64,000 nt of DNA from Sphingomonas psychrotolerans (GTDB lineage Bacteria > Pseudomonadota > Alphaproteobacteria > Sphingomonadales > Sphingomonadaceae): contig NZ_CP024923.1 of NCBI RefSeq assembly GCF_002796605.1, positions 1,116,001-1,180,000 of the forward strand, written 5' to 3'. Positions 34,938 to 48,016 of this stretch are shown piece by piece (positions within the stretch are counted from its first letter, which is position 1; the number at the start of each line of letters is the position of its first letter). The notes below the pieces were generated by a model that saw only the letters and a program-made list of their open reading frames with translations, searched no databases and had not been told where the DNA came from. Both the position numbers and the translations under genes were made by a program.

Positions 34938-35647
34938 AGCACAAACTCGCCCTGCTCCGGACGACTGCGCGCCGGTTCGGCCGCGACACCAGCGGGCTGG
35001 CGCTGCTCGAATTCGCCTTTTCGCTGCCAATCGTGCTGACGATGAGTCTCACCGGCGCGGAGCTGACCAACTATGTCATCACCAAGATGCGCCTCAGCCA
35101 GATCGCGCTGCAAATCGCCGACAACTCCGCGCGCATGGGCTCCGGCAGCCAGCTCGAATCGAAAAAGGTCTACGAAAGCGACATCAACGACCTGCTCACC
35201 GGCGCCGATTTTCAATCCGGCCAAATGGGCCTGTTCACCAATGGGCGCGTGATCATCTCGAGCGTCGAACCGCATGAGACGACCGCCAACAAATATCGAA
35301 TCCGCTGGCAGCGCTGCAAGGGCAGCAGGACCGCCTGGGTGTCGAGCTATGGCAACCCCACGACGACGACCAGCGTCGACGGAGTCGGGCCCACCGGCCG
35401 GCAAGTCATCGCGCCGCCGAGTGGCGTCGCGATGTTCGTCGAGGTGCGTTATCAATATCAGCCGCTGATCAAGACGTCGCTCTCGCCCACCACCGAGATG
35501 AACGAGATCGCGTCGATGATGGTTCGCGACGCGCGCGACACCAGCGATGACAGCTTCATCACCGTCAACGGGGTCAAGCAGTCCAACCCCAATGCCCAGC
35601 ATCCCAACGGGGTCTACAAGGGAGGCGTCACCGCCTCGACCTGCTGA
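34934..35647 (+). CDS. TadE-like pilus assembly protein
   Basis: GTG 34934 overlaps the preceding stop, giving a 237-residue protein. DTSGLALLEFAFSLPIVLTM is the TadE-type N-terminal helix, followed by ELTNYVITKMRLSQIALQIA and DNSARMGS. The soluble part is of mixed character, with two cysteines far apart (RCKGSR; the C-terminal residue). Together with the two preceding genes it suggests a fibre or adhesion machine, but the ATPase, secretin and prepilin peptidase are not in the window. Confidence 0.82.
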   Translation: MKHKLALLRTTARRFGRDTSGLALLEFAFSLPIVLTMSLTGAELTNYVITKMRLSQIALQIADNSARMGSGSQLESKKVYESDINDLLTGADFQSGQMGLFTNGRVIISSVEPHETTANKYRIRWQRCKGSRTAWVSSYGNPTTTTSVDGVGPTGRQVIAPPSGVAMFVEVRYQYQPLIKTSLSPTTEMNEIASMMVRDARDTSDDSFITVNGVKQSNPNAQHPNGVYKGGVTASTC

Positions 35648-35655
35648 CGACGGGC

Positions 35656-35679
35656 GGCGGGGCACCAAAGTCCCCCGCC
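35656..35679. terminator. hairpin between convergent tad and pdh genes
   Basis: GGCGGGG (35656-35662) pairs with CCCCGCC (35673-35679) across a ten-base loop, in the short space between two convergent operons. There is no clear T-run; termination is inferred from position. Confidence 0.4.
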
Positions 35680-35685
35680 CCGCCA

Positions 35686-37080
35686 TCAACCGCGGTACGT
35701 CACCTTCTTCACTGCCGCGATCACCCGCGCCACGTCGACCAGAGCGAGCTTCTCCAGATTGGCGGCATAAGGCAGCGGCACGTCTTCGTTGGTGACGCGC
35801 AGCACCGGCGCGTCGAGGTCGTCGAAGCCCTGCTCCATCACCACCGCCGAAATCTCCGAAGAGATCGAACAGACCGGCCAGCCTTCCTCGACCACGACGA
35901 GGCGGTTGGTCTTCTTGAGGCTCTCGAGCACCGTCGCGGTATCGAGCGGACGCAGCGTGCGCAGGTCGATCACTTCGGCGTCGACTCCCTCGCCCGCCAG
36001 CTTCTCCGCGGCTTCGAGGGCGAGCCCGACGCCGATCGAATAGGATACGATCGTCACGTCCTTGCCCGCCCGCACGATCCGCGCCTTGCCGATCGGCAGG
36101 ACGTGATCGTCGAGCTTGGGCACGTCGAAGCTGCGGCCGTACAGCAGCTCGTTCTCGAGGAACACGACCGGATCTTCGCTGCGGATCGCCGCCTTGAGTA
36201 GCCCCTTGGCATCGGCCGCGTCATAGGGCGCGATCACGATCAGGCCGGGGACGCTGGCATACCATGGACCATAATTCTGCGAATGCTGTGCGCCGACGCG
36301 GCTCGCGGCGCCGTTGGGGCCGCGGAACACGATCGGGCAGCGCATCTGTCCGCCCGACATGTAATTGGTCTTCGCGGCCGAGTTGATGATGTGGTCGATC
36401 GCCTGCATCGCGAAGTTGAAGGTCATGAACTCGACGATTGGCTTGAGGCCACCCATCGCGGCACCCGTGCCGACCCCGGCAAAGCCATATTCGGTGATCG
36501 GGGTATCGATCACGCGCTTCGGACCGAACTCTTCGAGCAGGCCCTGGGTGACCTTGTAGGCGCCCTGATATTCCGCGACTTCCTCGCCCATCACGAAGAC
36601 GCGCGGATCGGTGCGCATTTCCTCGGCCATGGCATCGCGCAGCGCCTCGCGCACCGTCGTCTTGACCATCTCGGTGCCTGCGGGGATCGCGGGGTCGGAG
36701 ACCGTGGCGGCCTTGTTGCTGGCCAGTTGGGCCGTGCCGCTTTCGGCCTTCTTTGGCGCGGGAGCCTCGGACTCCTCGCTGGCCTTCTGCTCGGTCGCCG
36801 GCGCCTCGGCCGGAGCGGACGCAGCGGAGGCTTCCTCGCCTTCGCCCGCGATCATCGCGATGACGGTGCCGACCTTCACGTTATCGGTGCCTTCGGCGAC
36901 GAGAATCTTCGCGATCGTGCCTTCGTCCACCGCCTCGAATTCCATCGTCGCCTTGTCGGTCTCGATCTCGGCGAGGATGTCGCCCGACTTCACCGTGTCG
37001 CCTTCCTTGACGAGCCACTTGGCGAGCGTGCCCTCTTCCATGGTCGGCGACAGTGCCGGCATCTTGAGTTCGATCGCCAT
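35686..37080 (-). CDS. pdhB: pyruvate dehydrogenase E1 beta subunit with N-terminal lipoyl domain
   Basis: The 464-residue protein starts with a lipoyl domain (residues 1-80; lipoyl-lysine 43 in [17 protein letters not shown]), then an Ala/Pro/Glu linker. The E1 beta domain starts near [20 protein letters not shown] and contains [36 protein letters not shown] and [20 protein letters not shown]. This fused-lipoyl form is known from Alphaproteobacteria. With PdhA it decarboxylates pyruvate. The E2 gene is not in the window. Confidence 0.96.
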   Translation of the reverse strand: MAIELKMPALSPTMEEGTLAKWLVKEGDTVKSGDILAEIETDKATMEFEAVDEGTIAKILVAEGTDNVKVGTVIAMIAGEGEEASAASAPAEAPATEQKASEESEAPAPKKAESGTAQLASNKAATVSDPAIPAGTEMVKTTVREALRDAMAEEMRTDPRVFVMGEEVAEYQGAYKVTQGLLEEFGPKRVIDTPITEYGFAGVGTGAAMGGLKPIVEFMTFNFAMQAIDHIINSAAKTNYMSGGQMRCPIVFRGPNGAASRVGAQHSQNYGPWYASVPGLIVIAPYDAADAKGLLKAAIRSEDPVVFLENELLYGRSFDVPKLDDHVLPIGKARIVRAGKDVTIVSYSIGVGLALEAAEKLAGEGVDAEVIDLRTLRPLDTATVLESLKKTNRLVVVEEGWPVCSISSEISAVVMEQGFDDLDAPVLRVTNEDVPLPYAANLEKLALVDVARVIAAVKKVTYRG

Positions 37081-37081
37081 C

Positions 37082-38131
37082 TCAATAAGTCTCCACCAGC
37101 ACGTCGGTGTATAGTTCCGCGGGGTCGGGTTCGGGGGTCTGCTCGGCGTAATCGGCGGATTCGTTCACCACCTTGCGGATCGCGGCCTCGAGCGGCTTGA
37201 GATCCTCTTCCTTCACGCCCAGCGCTTCGAGTTCGCGCTTTACGGCCTCGATCGGATCGGACTTGTCGCGGACCGACTGGACTTCCTCGCGGCTGCGATA
37301 TTTGGCGGGATCGGACATCGAGTGACCGCGGTAGCGATAGGTCTTCATCTCGAGGATGATCGGACCCTTGCCCGCGCGGACCCAGGCCAAAGCCTCTTCG
37401 GCAGCGCCGCGGCAGGCGAGCACGTCCATGCCGTCGACCTGGATGCCAGGGATGCGGAAGCTCTCGCCGCGCTTGTAGAGCTGATCCTCGGACGAGGAGC
37501 GGTTGACGCTGGTGCCCATGGCGTACTGATTGTTCTCGATCACATAGATGATCGGGAGCTTCCACAGCTCGGCCATGTTGAACGATTCGTAGACCTGGCC
37601 CTGGTTCGACGCGCCGTCGCCGAAATAGGCCATCGCGACGCCGCCATCCTCGTTATATTTGTGCGCGAAGGCGAGCCCGGTGCCGAGCGAGACCTGCGCG
37701 CCGACGATGCCGTGCCCGCCGTAGAACTTCTTCTCGGTCGAGAACATGTGCATCGAGCCGCCCTTGCCGCGGCTGATGCCAGCACCACGCCCGGTCAGCT
37801 CGGCCATGATCACCTTGGGATCGATGCCGTAAGCGAGCATGTGGCCGTGATCGCGATAGCCGGTGATCACCGAGTCCTTCTCGCCGTCGAGCGCCGACTG
37901 CAGCCCGACCGCGACCGCTTCCTGGCCGATATAGAGGTGACAGAAGCCACCGATGAAGCCGAGCCCGTAAAGCTGCCCCGCTTTCTCCTCGAAGCGGCGG
38001 ATCAGCAGCATCTGCTTGTAGAATTCGAGCAGCTGCTCCTTGGACGCCTTGTACCGTTCTGGTTCGTTGGGACGTTCGCGGTTCGGTACCGCAGGTTCGG
38101 TGGACGCTATGCGTGCCGGTGCTTTGGCCAC
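37082..38131 (-). CDS. pdhA: pyruvate dehydrogenase E1 alpha subunit
   Basis: The 349-residue protein has the thiamine-diphosphate motif [19 protein letters not shown] ending near [12 protein letters not shown], plus [42 protein letters not shown] and the phosphorylation-loop-like [20 protein letters not shown]. It pairs with PdhB, whose ATG lies one base after its stop. The upstream 270 bases to the rightward DUF1206 gene contain no visible gene. Confidence 0.97.
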   Translation of the reverse strand: MAKAPARIASTEPAVPNRERPNEPERYKASKEQLLEFYKQMLLIRRFEEKAGQLYGLGFIGGFCHLYIGQEAVAVGLQSALDGEKDSVITGYRDHGHMLAYGIDPKVIMAELTGRGAGISRGKGGSMHMFSTEKKFYGGHGIVGAQVSLGTGLAFAHKYNEDGGVAMAYFGDGASNQGQVYESFNMAELWKLPIIYVIENNQYAMGTSVNRSSSEDQLYKRGESFRIPGIQVDGMDVLACRGAAEEALAWVRAGKGPIILEMKTYRYRGHSMSDPAKYRSREEVQSVRDKSDPIEAVKRELEALGVKEEDLKPLEAAIRKVVNESADYAEQTPEPDPAELYTDVLVETY

Positions 38132-38400
38132 AGGAAATCCTCATGCCCGGGGGAGGTCAATGCGGCGCCTATAAGCGCGTTCCCGGCCCGGACGCAACGT
38201 CGACGCGCGGAGAAGCAACGACGTTCCGCCAGGAAGCCGCTGCGCGCGCTCCGGCGGGCGTCGGAAGCCGAAGGGCTTCGCCCACGCAACCGAAGCGGCG
38301 CTGCGCCGTTACGACCGCCTGATTGCCGGGAGCCAGGGATGATCGAGAAGTCTAGCCGAGTCCTCGCTGCGCTCTCGAGCGCGCCGGGTCCGCACGCCAC
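38132..38400. other. gene-free divergent region between pdhA and DUF1206
   Basis: No convincing small gene, RNA or repeat family is seen. It contains a short GC-rich inverted-repeat-like piece near 38255-38310 (GAAGCCGAAGGGCTTCG) that may form a hairpin. The pdh promoter should lie in the left half. Confidence 0.4.
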
Positions 38401-39204
38401 ATGACCCGCCAGCCAAATGTCGCCGCCACTTTCGCGGCGAGACTGGGTTTCGCCGCGCGGGGGCTCGTCTATCTGCTCGTCGGCTGGTTCGCGCTCGATG
38501 CGGCGCGTCTCGGCAGCGCGCCTGCCGACAATCAGGAAGCGATGGGATCACTGCTGGACAAGCCGCTCGGCCACATCCTTGTCGCCGCGATCGCAGTCGG
38601 TCTCGCCGGCTACGCGCTGTGGCGGCTGAGCGAGGCTGTGCTCGACCCCGAGCGCCGCGGCTCCGAGCCCAAAGCGCTCGTGGAGCGTATCGGCTTCGGC
38701 TGGAGTGCGTTGGTCCATGCCTTCCTCGCGGTCTATGCCGGCAGGCTGGCGTTGCATTTCACGCGCCCCGAGACCAACCCGAGCGAGGAGCGCGCGCGGA
38801 GCTGGTCGGGCTGGCTGCTCGATCAGCCCGGCGGCGAATGGTGGCTCGGGCTGGCAGGATTGCTGCTGATCGCGGGCGCCGGCGCGCAGGCCTGGAAAGC
38901 ATATCGCGGCAGCTTCGTGCGCGAACTGGCCGGCGACGTGCCGCTGCCGCGCTATGTCTGCCTTGCCGGACAGATCGGCTATGCCGCCCGTGCAGTCGTC
39001 TTCCTGCTCATCGGGTGGTTCCTCGTCCACGCGGCGTTCGAGGCGAGCCCTGATCAGGCAGGGGGCATCGGGCAGGCGCTGCGCACCTTGCGCGAGCAGC
39101 CGCAGGGACCGTTGCTCCTCGCGGTCGTGGCGGTGGGGCTGATGCTGTTCGGTGTCTACAGCCTGGTGGAAGCCCGGTTTCGCCGGATCCGCGTCGGCAA
39201 ATGA
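38401..39204 (+). CDS. DUF1206 membrane protein
   Basis: The 267-residue protein has six hydrophobic segments arranged as three repeats of two, each starting with an aromatic/Arg-rich turn: RLGFAARGLVYLLVGWFALD, RIGFGWSALVHAFLAVYAGR and QIGYAARAVVFLLIGWFLVH. This is the DUF1206 pattern, an inner membrane family of unknown function. It interrupts the otherwise leftward eno-ftsB-pdhA-pdhB run. Confidence 0.88.
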   Translation: MTRQPNVAATFAARLGFAARGLVYLLVGWFALDAARLGSAPADNQEAMGSLLDKPLGHILVAAIAVGLAGYALWRLSEAVLDPERRGSEPKALVERIGFGWSALVHAFLAVYAGRLALHFTRPETNPSEERARSWSGWLLDQPGGEWWLGLAGLLLIAGAGAQAWKAYRGSFVRELAGDVPLPRYVCLAGQIGYAARAVVFLLIGWFLVHAAFEASPDQAGGIGQALRTLREQPQGPLLLAVVAVGLMLFGVYSLVEARFRRIRVGK

Positions 39205-39210
39205 CCGGTC

Positions 39211-39528
39211 TTACTTGTCGAGCGGCACGATCACTTCGTCGGGCCGCGCGACGTTGAGCTGCTTGCGCACCAGCTCGTCCACCATGTCGGGATCGGCGCC
39301 GCGCTTCGGATCGAGCAGATCGACCCGGTTCTTGAGTTCAGCGCGCTTCCTGGCGATCGCGGCATATTCGACGTTCTTCTGCGCGAGCTCGGCGCGGAAT
39401 TCCCTGGCCGCGACGATTCCGGTCGGGCCGAGCACGGCATTGTAGCCGAAAAAGCCGACGGCGATGAGCACCGCGGCGGGAAGCCCCGCGCGGCGCAAAA
39501 GAGTACGGATCGGAGAAGTGCGCGCCAT
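39211..39528 (-). CDS. ftsB: FtsB/DivIC-family septum formation initiator
   Basis: The 105-residue protein has one membrane helix (LPAAVLIAVGFFGYNAVLGP), then a coiled-coil stretch (REFRAELAQKNVEYAAIARK, RAELKNRVDLLDPKRGADPD) and VDELVRKQLNVARPDEVIV, the usual FtsB end. It bridges FtsL and FtsQ in the divisome. ATG 39528 places the helix at residues 14-33. The eno-ftsB order is conserved in Alpha- and Gammaproteobacteria. Confidence 0.88.
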   Translation of the reverse strand: MARTSPIRTLLRRAGLPAAVLIAVGFFGYNAVLGPTGIVAAREFRAELAQKNVEYAAIARKRAELKNRVDLLDPKRGADPDMVDELVRKQLNVARPDEVIVPLDK

Positions 39529-39604
39529 AAGGTTGATTTTCGCGTAACCAGAGTCGTTAAGCAAGGCCGCAGTTTCACTTAGCGCACGGCCCGCCACCGG
39601 CGCT

Positions 39605-39626
39605 CCCCTCCCGCAAGCGGGAGGGG
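39605..39626. repeat. CCCCTCCCGC palindrome after eno
   Basis: Arms 39605-39614 and 39617-39626 are perfect reverse complements around AA, five bases beyond the eno stop. It resembles the CTCCCTCTCC palindromes at 6695 and 12809. It could end or stabilise the eno transcript. Confidence 0.6.
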
Positions 39627-39631
39627 AATTC

Positions 39632-40918
<1,287 letters not shown>

Positions 40919-41053
40919 CTACTTAGGGTATATTGGATTGCCCGAGGGCGCGCGCGAGCCTCTAACCGCTCCTGTGCCCCCGGGCAACGCAGAGGATGGA
41001 ACCGGCGCCGACGGCCATGGTTCTCTGCACGACAAACGGAAAGGGCCCAAGCC

Positions 41054-41602
41054 ATGGCTGACGAGAACAACAAGTCCACCGGCGACGAGCAAGTGAGCTT
41101 CGAAGCGGATCCCAAGCTCGAGGCGACGGCAAGCAACGCCGGCCCCGCGGCGATCAATTTCGAGGCGGCCGACGATCTGGCCGAGCCGAAGCGCAGCTCG
41201 ACTCAGCAGCTCAAGGAAGAAGCGTCGAAGCTCGGCACCCAGGCGGCGGACCGCGCCCGCGAATTCGCGGGCCAGGGCAAGGAGCGGGCAACCAGCGCGC
41301 TCGATGAAGTCGCCAAGATGTTCGAAGGTGCTGCGCTCGATGTCGATTCGCGGCTCGGCGAGGAATATGGTCGCTACGCGCGTTCCGCCGCGCAGGGCAT
41401 TTCGAGCTTCGCCGACAGCCTGCGCAGCAAGCAAGTCGACGATCTGATCACCGACGCGACCGATCTGGTGAAGAAGAGCCCGGTGATCGCGGTCGGAGCG
41501 GCAGCCGCGATAGGCTTCGTCCTCGCGCGACTGATCAAGTCGGGCGTCGACGCCGCCTCGGACCCTGGCGAGCGCCAGCCCGCTGACACTACCGAAAACT
41601 GA
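41054..41602 (+). CDS. helical membrane-anchored hypothetical protein (YtxH/DUF883-like)
   Basis: The 182-residue protein is acidic at the N-terminus and mainly charged amphipathic helix (TQQLKEEASKLGTQAADRAR, DEVAKMFEGAALDVDSRLGE). It ends with one hydrophobic segment (KSPVIAVGAAAAIGFVLARL). This layout recalls DUF883/ElaB or YtxH-type stress proteins, but the match is weak. It is the first gene of a four-gene coupled run. Confidence 0.65.
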   Translation: MADENNKSTGDEQVSFEADPKLEATASNAGPAAINFEAADDLAEPKRSSTQQLKEEASKLGTQAADRAREFAGQGKERATSALDEVAKMFEGAALDVDSRLGEEYGRYARSAAQGISSFADSLRSKQVDDLITDATDLVKKSPVIAVGAAAAIGFVLARLIKSGVDAASDPGERQPADTTEN

Positions 41603-41615
41603 CGGGCGCCGGGGG

Positions 41616-41951
41616 GTGGCCGAACCGGAGACGGAGAGCATCGGCGCGCTGATCGGGCGGCTGGTCGCGGACGGCAAGGGCTATGCCCATGCCGAGCTCG
41701 GTTATTATCGCACGCTCGCGGCTAGCAAGCTCGGCGAAGCGAAGCTCGGGCTGATCTTCGGCGCGGCGGCGTTGGTGATCGCGCTCTGTGCGATTACAGC
41801 GCTGCTCGTCGGACTGATTCTCGCGCTCGCGACGCTGATCGGCCCCGGCTGGGCCACCTTGATCGTCATCGCCGCCGCATTGGCGCTCTCCGCCCTGCTC
41901 GGCTGGCTGGCATATACCCGTATCCAACGGTTGTTCGGGAGCAAAGGATGA
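41616..41951 (+). CDS. phage-holin-superfamily (holin-3_6-like) membrane protein
   Basis: GTG 41616 starts a 111-residue protein with an amphipathic head (LIGRLVADGKGYAHAELGYY) and two strongly hydrophobic helices (LIFGAAALVIALCAITALLV; GWATLIVIAAALALSALLGW). Proteins of this type are widespread chromosomal relatives called putative actinobacterial holin-X, and are not evidence of prophage. It overlaps the next gene by ATGA. Confidence 0.75.
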   Translation: MAEPETESIGALIGRLVADGKGYAHAELGYYRTLAASKLGEAKLGLIFGAAALVIALCAITALLVGLILALATLIGPGWATLIVIAAALALSALLGWLAYTRIQRLFGSKG

Positions 41952-42295
41952 GCACCGATCCCGGCCTGCTCGCTGCCGAGGCGCAGGTCCGTAACGCCCG
42001 CGCCCGGCTGTTCACGACGCTGGGCGAAGTGCAGGAGCGGCTCAAGCCCGTCAACCTGGCGCAGAACGCAGTGGAGACCGCCGCACAAGGCGTCGCATCG
42101 ACGGCGCGCAAAGGCGTCGAGGTGGTGCGTTCGCGGCCCTTCGTCGCTGCGGCGATCGCCGGAACGGTCGGACTGGTGTTCGCGCGCGGCTGGATCGCCG
42201 ACCTGCTGCGCCGCCGCAATGAAACCGCCCCCGCCGTGGAGGGTTTGAACAGCAAGACATCCGCGAAGCCCGCGAAGAAAGGACAACCAAAATGA
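41948..42295 (+). CDS. DUF3618 domain-containing protein
   Basis: The 115-residue protein has the DUF3618-type start (EAQVRNARARLFTTLGEVQE, RLKPVNLAQNAVETAAQGV), a short hydrophobic stretch (RPFVAAAIAGTVGLVFARGW) and a basic Lys-rich tail. DUF3618 proteins are small membrane-associated proteins of unknown function. Coupled by ATGA on both sides. Confidence 0.75.
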   Translation: MSTDPGLLAAEAQVRNARARLFTTLGEVQERLKPVNLAQNAVETAAQGVASTARKGVEVVRSRPFVAAAIAGTVGLVFARGWIADLLRRRNETAPAVEGLNSKTSAKPAKKGQPK

Positions 42296-42648
42296 CCAAT
42301 GCCAGCAGCAATGCGCAGCCCGGCACCACGAGCGGCACGACGAAAGGCCGGACGCGCGACGCAGTCGAAGGTCTCGGCGACAATCCCGTCGCGTTGCTCG
42401 CCGGCGGAGTCGCGCTCGGCGTGCTGGTGGGCGTGCTGCTCCCCCGCGCCGCGAAGGAGCGCGAACTACTCGCCCCGGTCGGCCGCCAATTGGCGGAACG
42501 CGCCACTGCCACCGCGCGGGCAGTCAAGGACGCGGGTCGGCAAGAGATCGACTCGCTGCTTCCCGGCCGCGACGCCACCAAGGAAAAGGTGACTGCATTG
42601 TTCGGCAACATCCTCGACGCAGCCAAGACGGCCGGGCAAAAGGCCTAA
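42292..42648 (+). CDS. hypothetical membrane-associated protein
   Basis: The 118-residue protein has a Ser/Thr-rich head, a hydrophobic stretch (NPVALLAGGVALGVLVGVLL), then a charged helix (AAKERELLAPVGRQLAERAT and ATKEKVTALFGNILDAAK). Its layout resembles that of the first gene in this run, so it may be a related helical membrane-tethered protein. Start ATG 42292 overlaps the DUF3618 stop. Confidence 0.65.
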   Translation: MTNASSNAQPGTTSGTTKGRTRDAVEGLGDNPVALLAGGVALGVLVGVLLPRAAKERELLAPVGRQLAERATATARAVKDAGRQEIDSLLPGRDATKEKVTALFGNILDAAKTAGQKA

Positions 42649-42723
42649 GGATCAGTTCGGGGTTGAGCGGTTAAGGTTTTGCCCGGTATGGGCAGCGCCA
42701 ACCCGCTCTCCCCAGGAGTATCG

Positions 42724-42951
42724 ATGAGCAAGCTTCACCTCGTCTTCGGTGGTCGCGTGACCGACCCGCAGACGCTCGACTTTCAGGATCCCTCCAAACT
42801 CGACGTCGTCGGTGTCTTCCCCGATTATGCCAGCGCCGAGAAGGCGTGGCGGGCCGCGGCGCAACGCACCGTCGACGACGCCGAGATGCGTTATGTCGTC
42901 GTCCACCTCCACCGGCTGCTCGAGCCGGATCTGGAGAAACCGGCGGCGTAA
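42724..42951 (+). CDS. DUF4170 domain-containing protein
   Basis: The 75-residue protein begins MSKLHLVFGGRVTDPQTLDF and contains VVGVFPDYASAEKAWRAAAQ and MRYVVVHLHRLLEP, the DUF4170 pattern seen in Alphaproteobacteria. Function unknown. ATG 42724 is preferred over the ATG at 42679, which would add an atypical N-terminus. Confidence 0.85.
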   Translation: MSKLHLVFGGRVTDPQTLDFQDPSKLDVVGVFPDYASAEKAWRAAAQRTVDDAEMRYVVVHLHRLLEPDLEKPAA

Positions 42952-42968
42952 CGCCCGACGCCTCGGGA

Positions 42969-43595
42969 TCAGGCCCGGCGCCATCTCCACATCAGCAGCG
43001 GTTTGGCGAGCGCGAGGCCGGCGAGAAATCCGCCGATATGCGCTCCCGCCGCCACGGCCACGCCAGCACCGAGGAAGGCATAGGCCGTCATCAGGTTGAG
43101 CACGGTCCACGCCACTGCCAGCCATGCCACGTGCACCGCCTGCGCCGGGATCGGCCCGATCGCCTGCGCGCGTGAACGCCCGAACAGCAACGAATAGGCG
43201 CCAACCACCGCCGACGCGGCGCCGCTCGCGCCGATCATCGGCGTGATCGACTGCGGATCGGGAAGCCATTGCGCAAACGCCGCGGCATAGGCGCCGACGA
43301 CGTAGAGAATCAGAATCCCCCAGGGGCCCACGGCGCGTTCGGTCTCGCGTCCGGTGAAGCCGAGCATCAGCATGTTCATGGCGAGGTGCAACAGCCCGGC
43401 GTGGAGCAAGGTGCAGCTGAGCGGCGTCAGCAGCGCGGGCACGGCGAGATAGTCGGTCTCGATGCCGCTCAACCGCGCCGGGATGAATCCCGCGCGCATG
43501 CTCGCCTCATAGGCGCTGACACCGCCAAGCGTGACGACGATACTCACTACCGCCGTCACGATGATCAGGACCGCAGTCGCCGAACTCCGGCGCAT
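42969..43595 (-). CDS. rhomboid family intramembrane serine protease
   Basis: The 208-residue protein has six or so hydrophobic helices, the oxyanion/His region LLHAGLLHLAMNMLMLGFTG, the catalytic serine in MIGASGAASAVVGAYSLLF, and the catalytic histidine in AGAHIGGFLAGLALAKPLL. Rhomboids cut within or near membrane helices; the substrate is unknown. It follows greA by eight bases and is probably cotranscribed. Confidence 0.92.
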   Translation of the reverse strand: MRRSSATAVLIIVTAVVSIVVTLGGVSAYEASMRAGFIPARLSGIETDYLAVPALLTPLSCTLLHAGLLHLAMNMLMLGFTGRETERAVGPWGILILYVVGAYAAAFAQWLPDPQSITPMIGASGAASAVVGAYSLLFGRSRAQAIGPIPAQAVHVAWLAVAWTVLNLMTAYAFLGAGVAVAAGAHIGGFLAGLALAKPLLMWRWRRA

Positions 43596-43603
43596 CGCCG
43601 CGC

Positions 43604-44080
43604 TCAGATGAATTCGATCTTCGAGACGACATAATAACGGTCGCCCGCGGGGACCGAGACCTCGACCTCCTCGTCGACCTTGCGCCCGATCAGCGCGCGG
43701 CCGATCGGCGAATTGTACGAAATGCGGCCCTTGCTTGCATCCGCCTCGGTCTCGCTGACGATCTGGTAGCGGATCGGCTTGTCGTCCTCGTCGAGCAACG
43801 TCACCGTCGCGCCGAACACCACTTTATCGCCCGACAGATCCTTGGGATCGATGATCTGGGCGCGGCTGAGCTTGCCCTCGATGTCCGAGATCGTCGCTTC
43901 GTTCTGGCCCTGCTGCTCTTTGGCGGCATGATATTCGGCGTTTTCCGAAAGATCGCCGTGCGCGCGTGCTTCCTCGATCGCATCCACGATCAGCGGGCGT
44001 TCCGCTTTGAGGCGCTTCAGCTCGGCAGTGAGCTTCTCATAGCCCTCCTTGAGCATCGGCATCTTTTCGACCGTCGCCAT
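43604..44080 (-). CDS. greA: transcription elongation factor GreA
   Basis: GreA reactivates backtracked RNA polymerase by stimulating transcript cleavage. The 158-residue protein has the N-terminal coiled coil ([40 protein letters not shown]), with the acidic tip residues of the GD-LSENAEY loop. The C-terminal FKBP-like domain contains [23 protein letters not shown] 44080 is chosen because upstream in-frame codons are atypical. It follows carB on the same strand. Confidence 0.96.
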   Translation of the reverse strand: MATVEKMPMLKEGYEKLTAELKRLKAERPLIVDAIEEARAHGDLSENAEYHAAKEQQGQNEATISDIEGKLSRAQIIDPKDLSGDKVVFGATVTLLDEDDKPIRYQIVSETEADASKGRISYNSPIGRALIGRKVDEEVEVSVPAGDRYYVVSKIEFI

Positions 44081-44248
44081 TCCATTCCGCCCTTCAAACG
44101 CCTCGGTCCCCAAGCGCCCCACAAGGGGTACGCCCGCACATTAACATCGATTGGGGGAGATCAATTGTGCGATTGCGAATAATAAGACTGCCAAGGGCAA
44201 ACTTCAAGCGTCTGCCCGGAAAGCCCCCCGATTCGCTTCCAATCCGTT

Positions 44249-44322
44249 ATCCCGGCGAAGGCCGGGATCTCAGGCGAAGGCGCGGGGGAGGAGCCGCACG
44301 AGATCCCGGCTTTCGCCGGGAT
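44249..44322. repeat. REPIN-like inverted repeat (22-30-22), second copy
   Basis: Left arm 44249-44270 and right arm 44301-44322 match as reverse complements in 21 of 22 positions, around a 30-base spacer. The core CCGGCGAAGGCCGG and the geometry equal those of the element at 21994-22067. It lies between greA and carB, so it will be transcribed within that run unless the carB transcript ends there. Confidence 0.8.
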
Positions 44323-44327
44323 GACGG

Positions 44328-47657
<3,330 letters not shown>

Positions 47658-47659
47658 AT

Positions 47660-48013
47660 CTACTTCGATGCTGGGGCCGGAACGGCCATGATCTGCGCTT
47701 CGAGAGCGCCGAATTCATGGGCTTCGAGCCGACGTGCCAATGACATCGTCTGCTCAAGTGTCCGGCCGGAGGGATTGATGCTCAAGACTGTCTTGCCCGA
47801 TCGATCGGGAAGATAGTCCGTCTTCCATTGCTCGCGCTCGAGCTTGGCTTTCGCCGCGTCGAGTGAAATCTTTGTCCCGCTCAGGTTGATTGCCAAAATG
47901 CACTGCCGCACACCTTGCGCTACCACGCACGGATAATGCGCGAAGAATGCCGCTGCCTGATCGTCATTCATGACGACAGGCGGCGGAGCTTCTGGTGGCG
48001 GCGTGCTCTGCAT
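47660..48013 (-). CDS. small unknown gene between carA and carB
   Basis: ATG 48013 opens a 117-residue frame two bases before carB and three bases after carA. It begins [20 protein letters not shown], with a Cys-containing [16 protein letters not shown], and then a charged alpha-helical part ([39 protein letters not shown]). No domain is recognised. Tight spacing shows it is part of the car operon. Function unknown. Confidence 0.65.
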   Translation of the reverse strand: MQSTPPPEAPPPVVMNDDQAAAFFAHYPCVVAQGVRQCILAINLSGTKISLDAAKAKLEREQWKTDYLPDRSGKTVLSINPSGRTLEQTMSLARRLEAHEFGALEAQIMAVPAPASK

Positions 48014-48016
48014 TTG

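Noticed and set aside
41616..41951. Holin-like gene as a sign of prophage
   Set aside because: No endolysin, structural, integrase or attachment sequences nearby. The holin-X type is common on chromosomes outside prophages.
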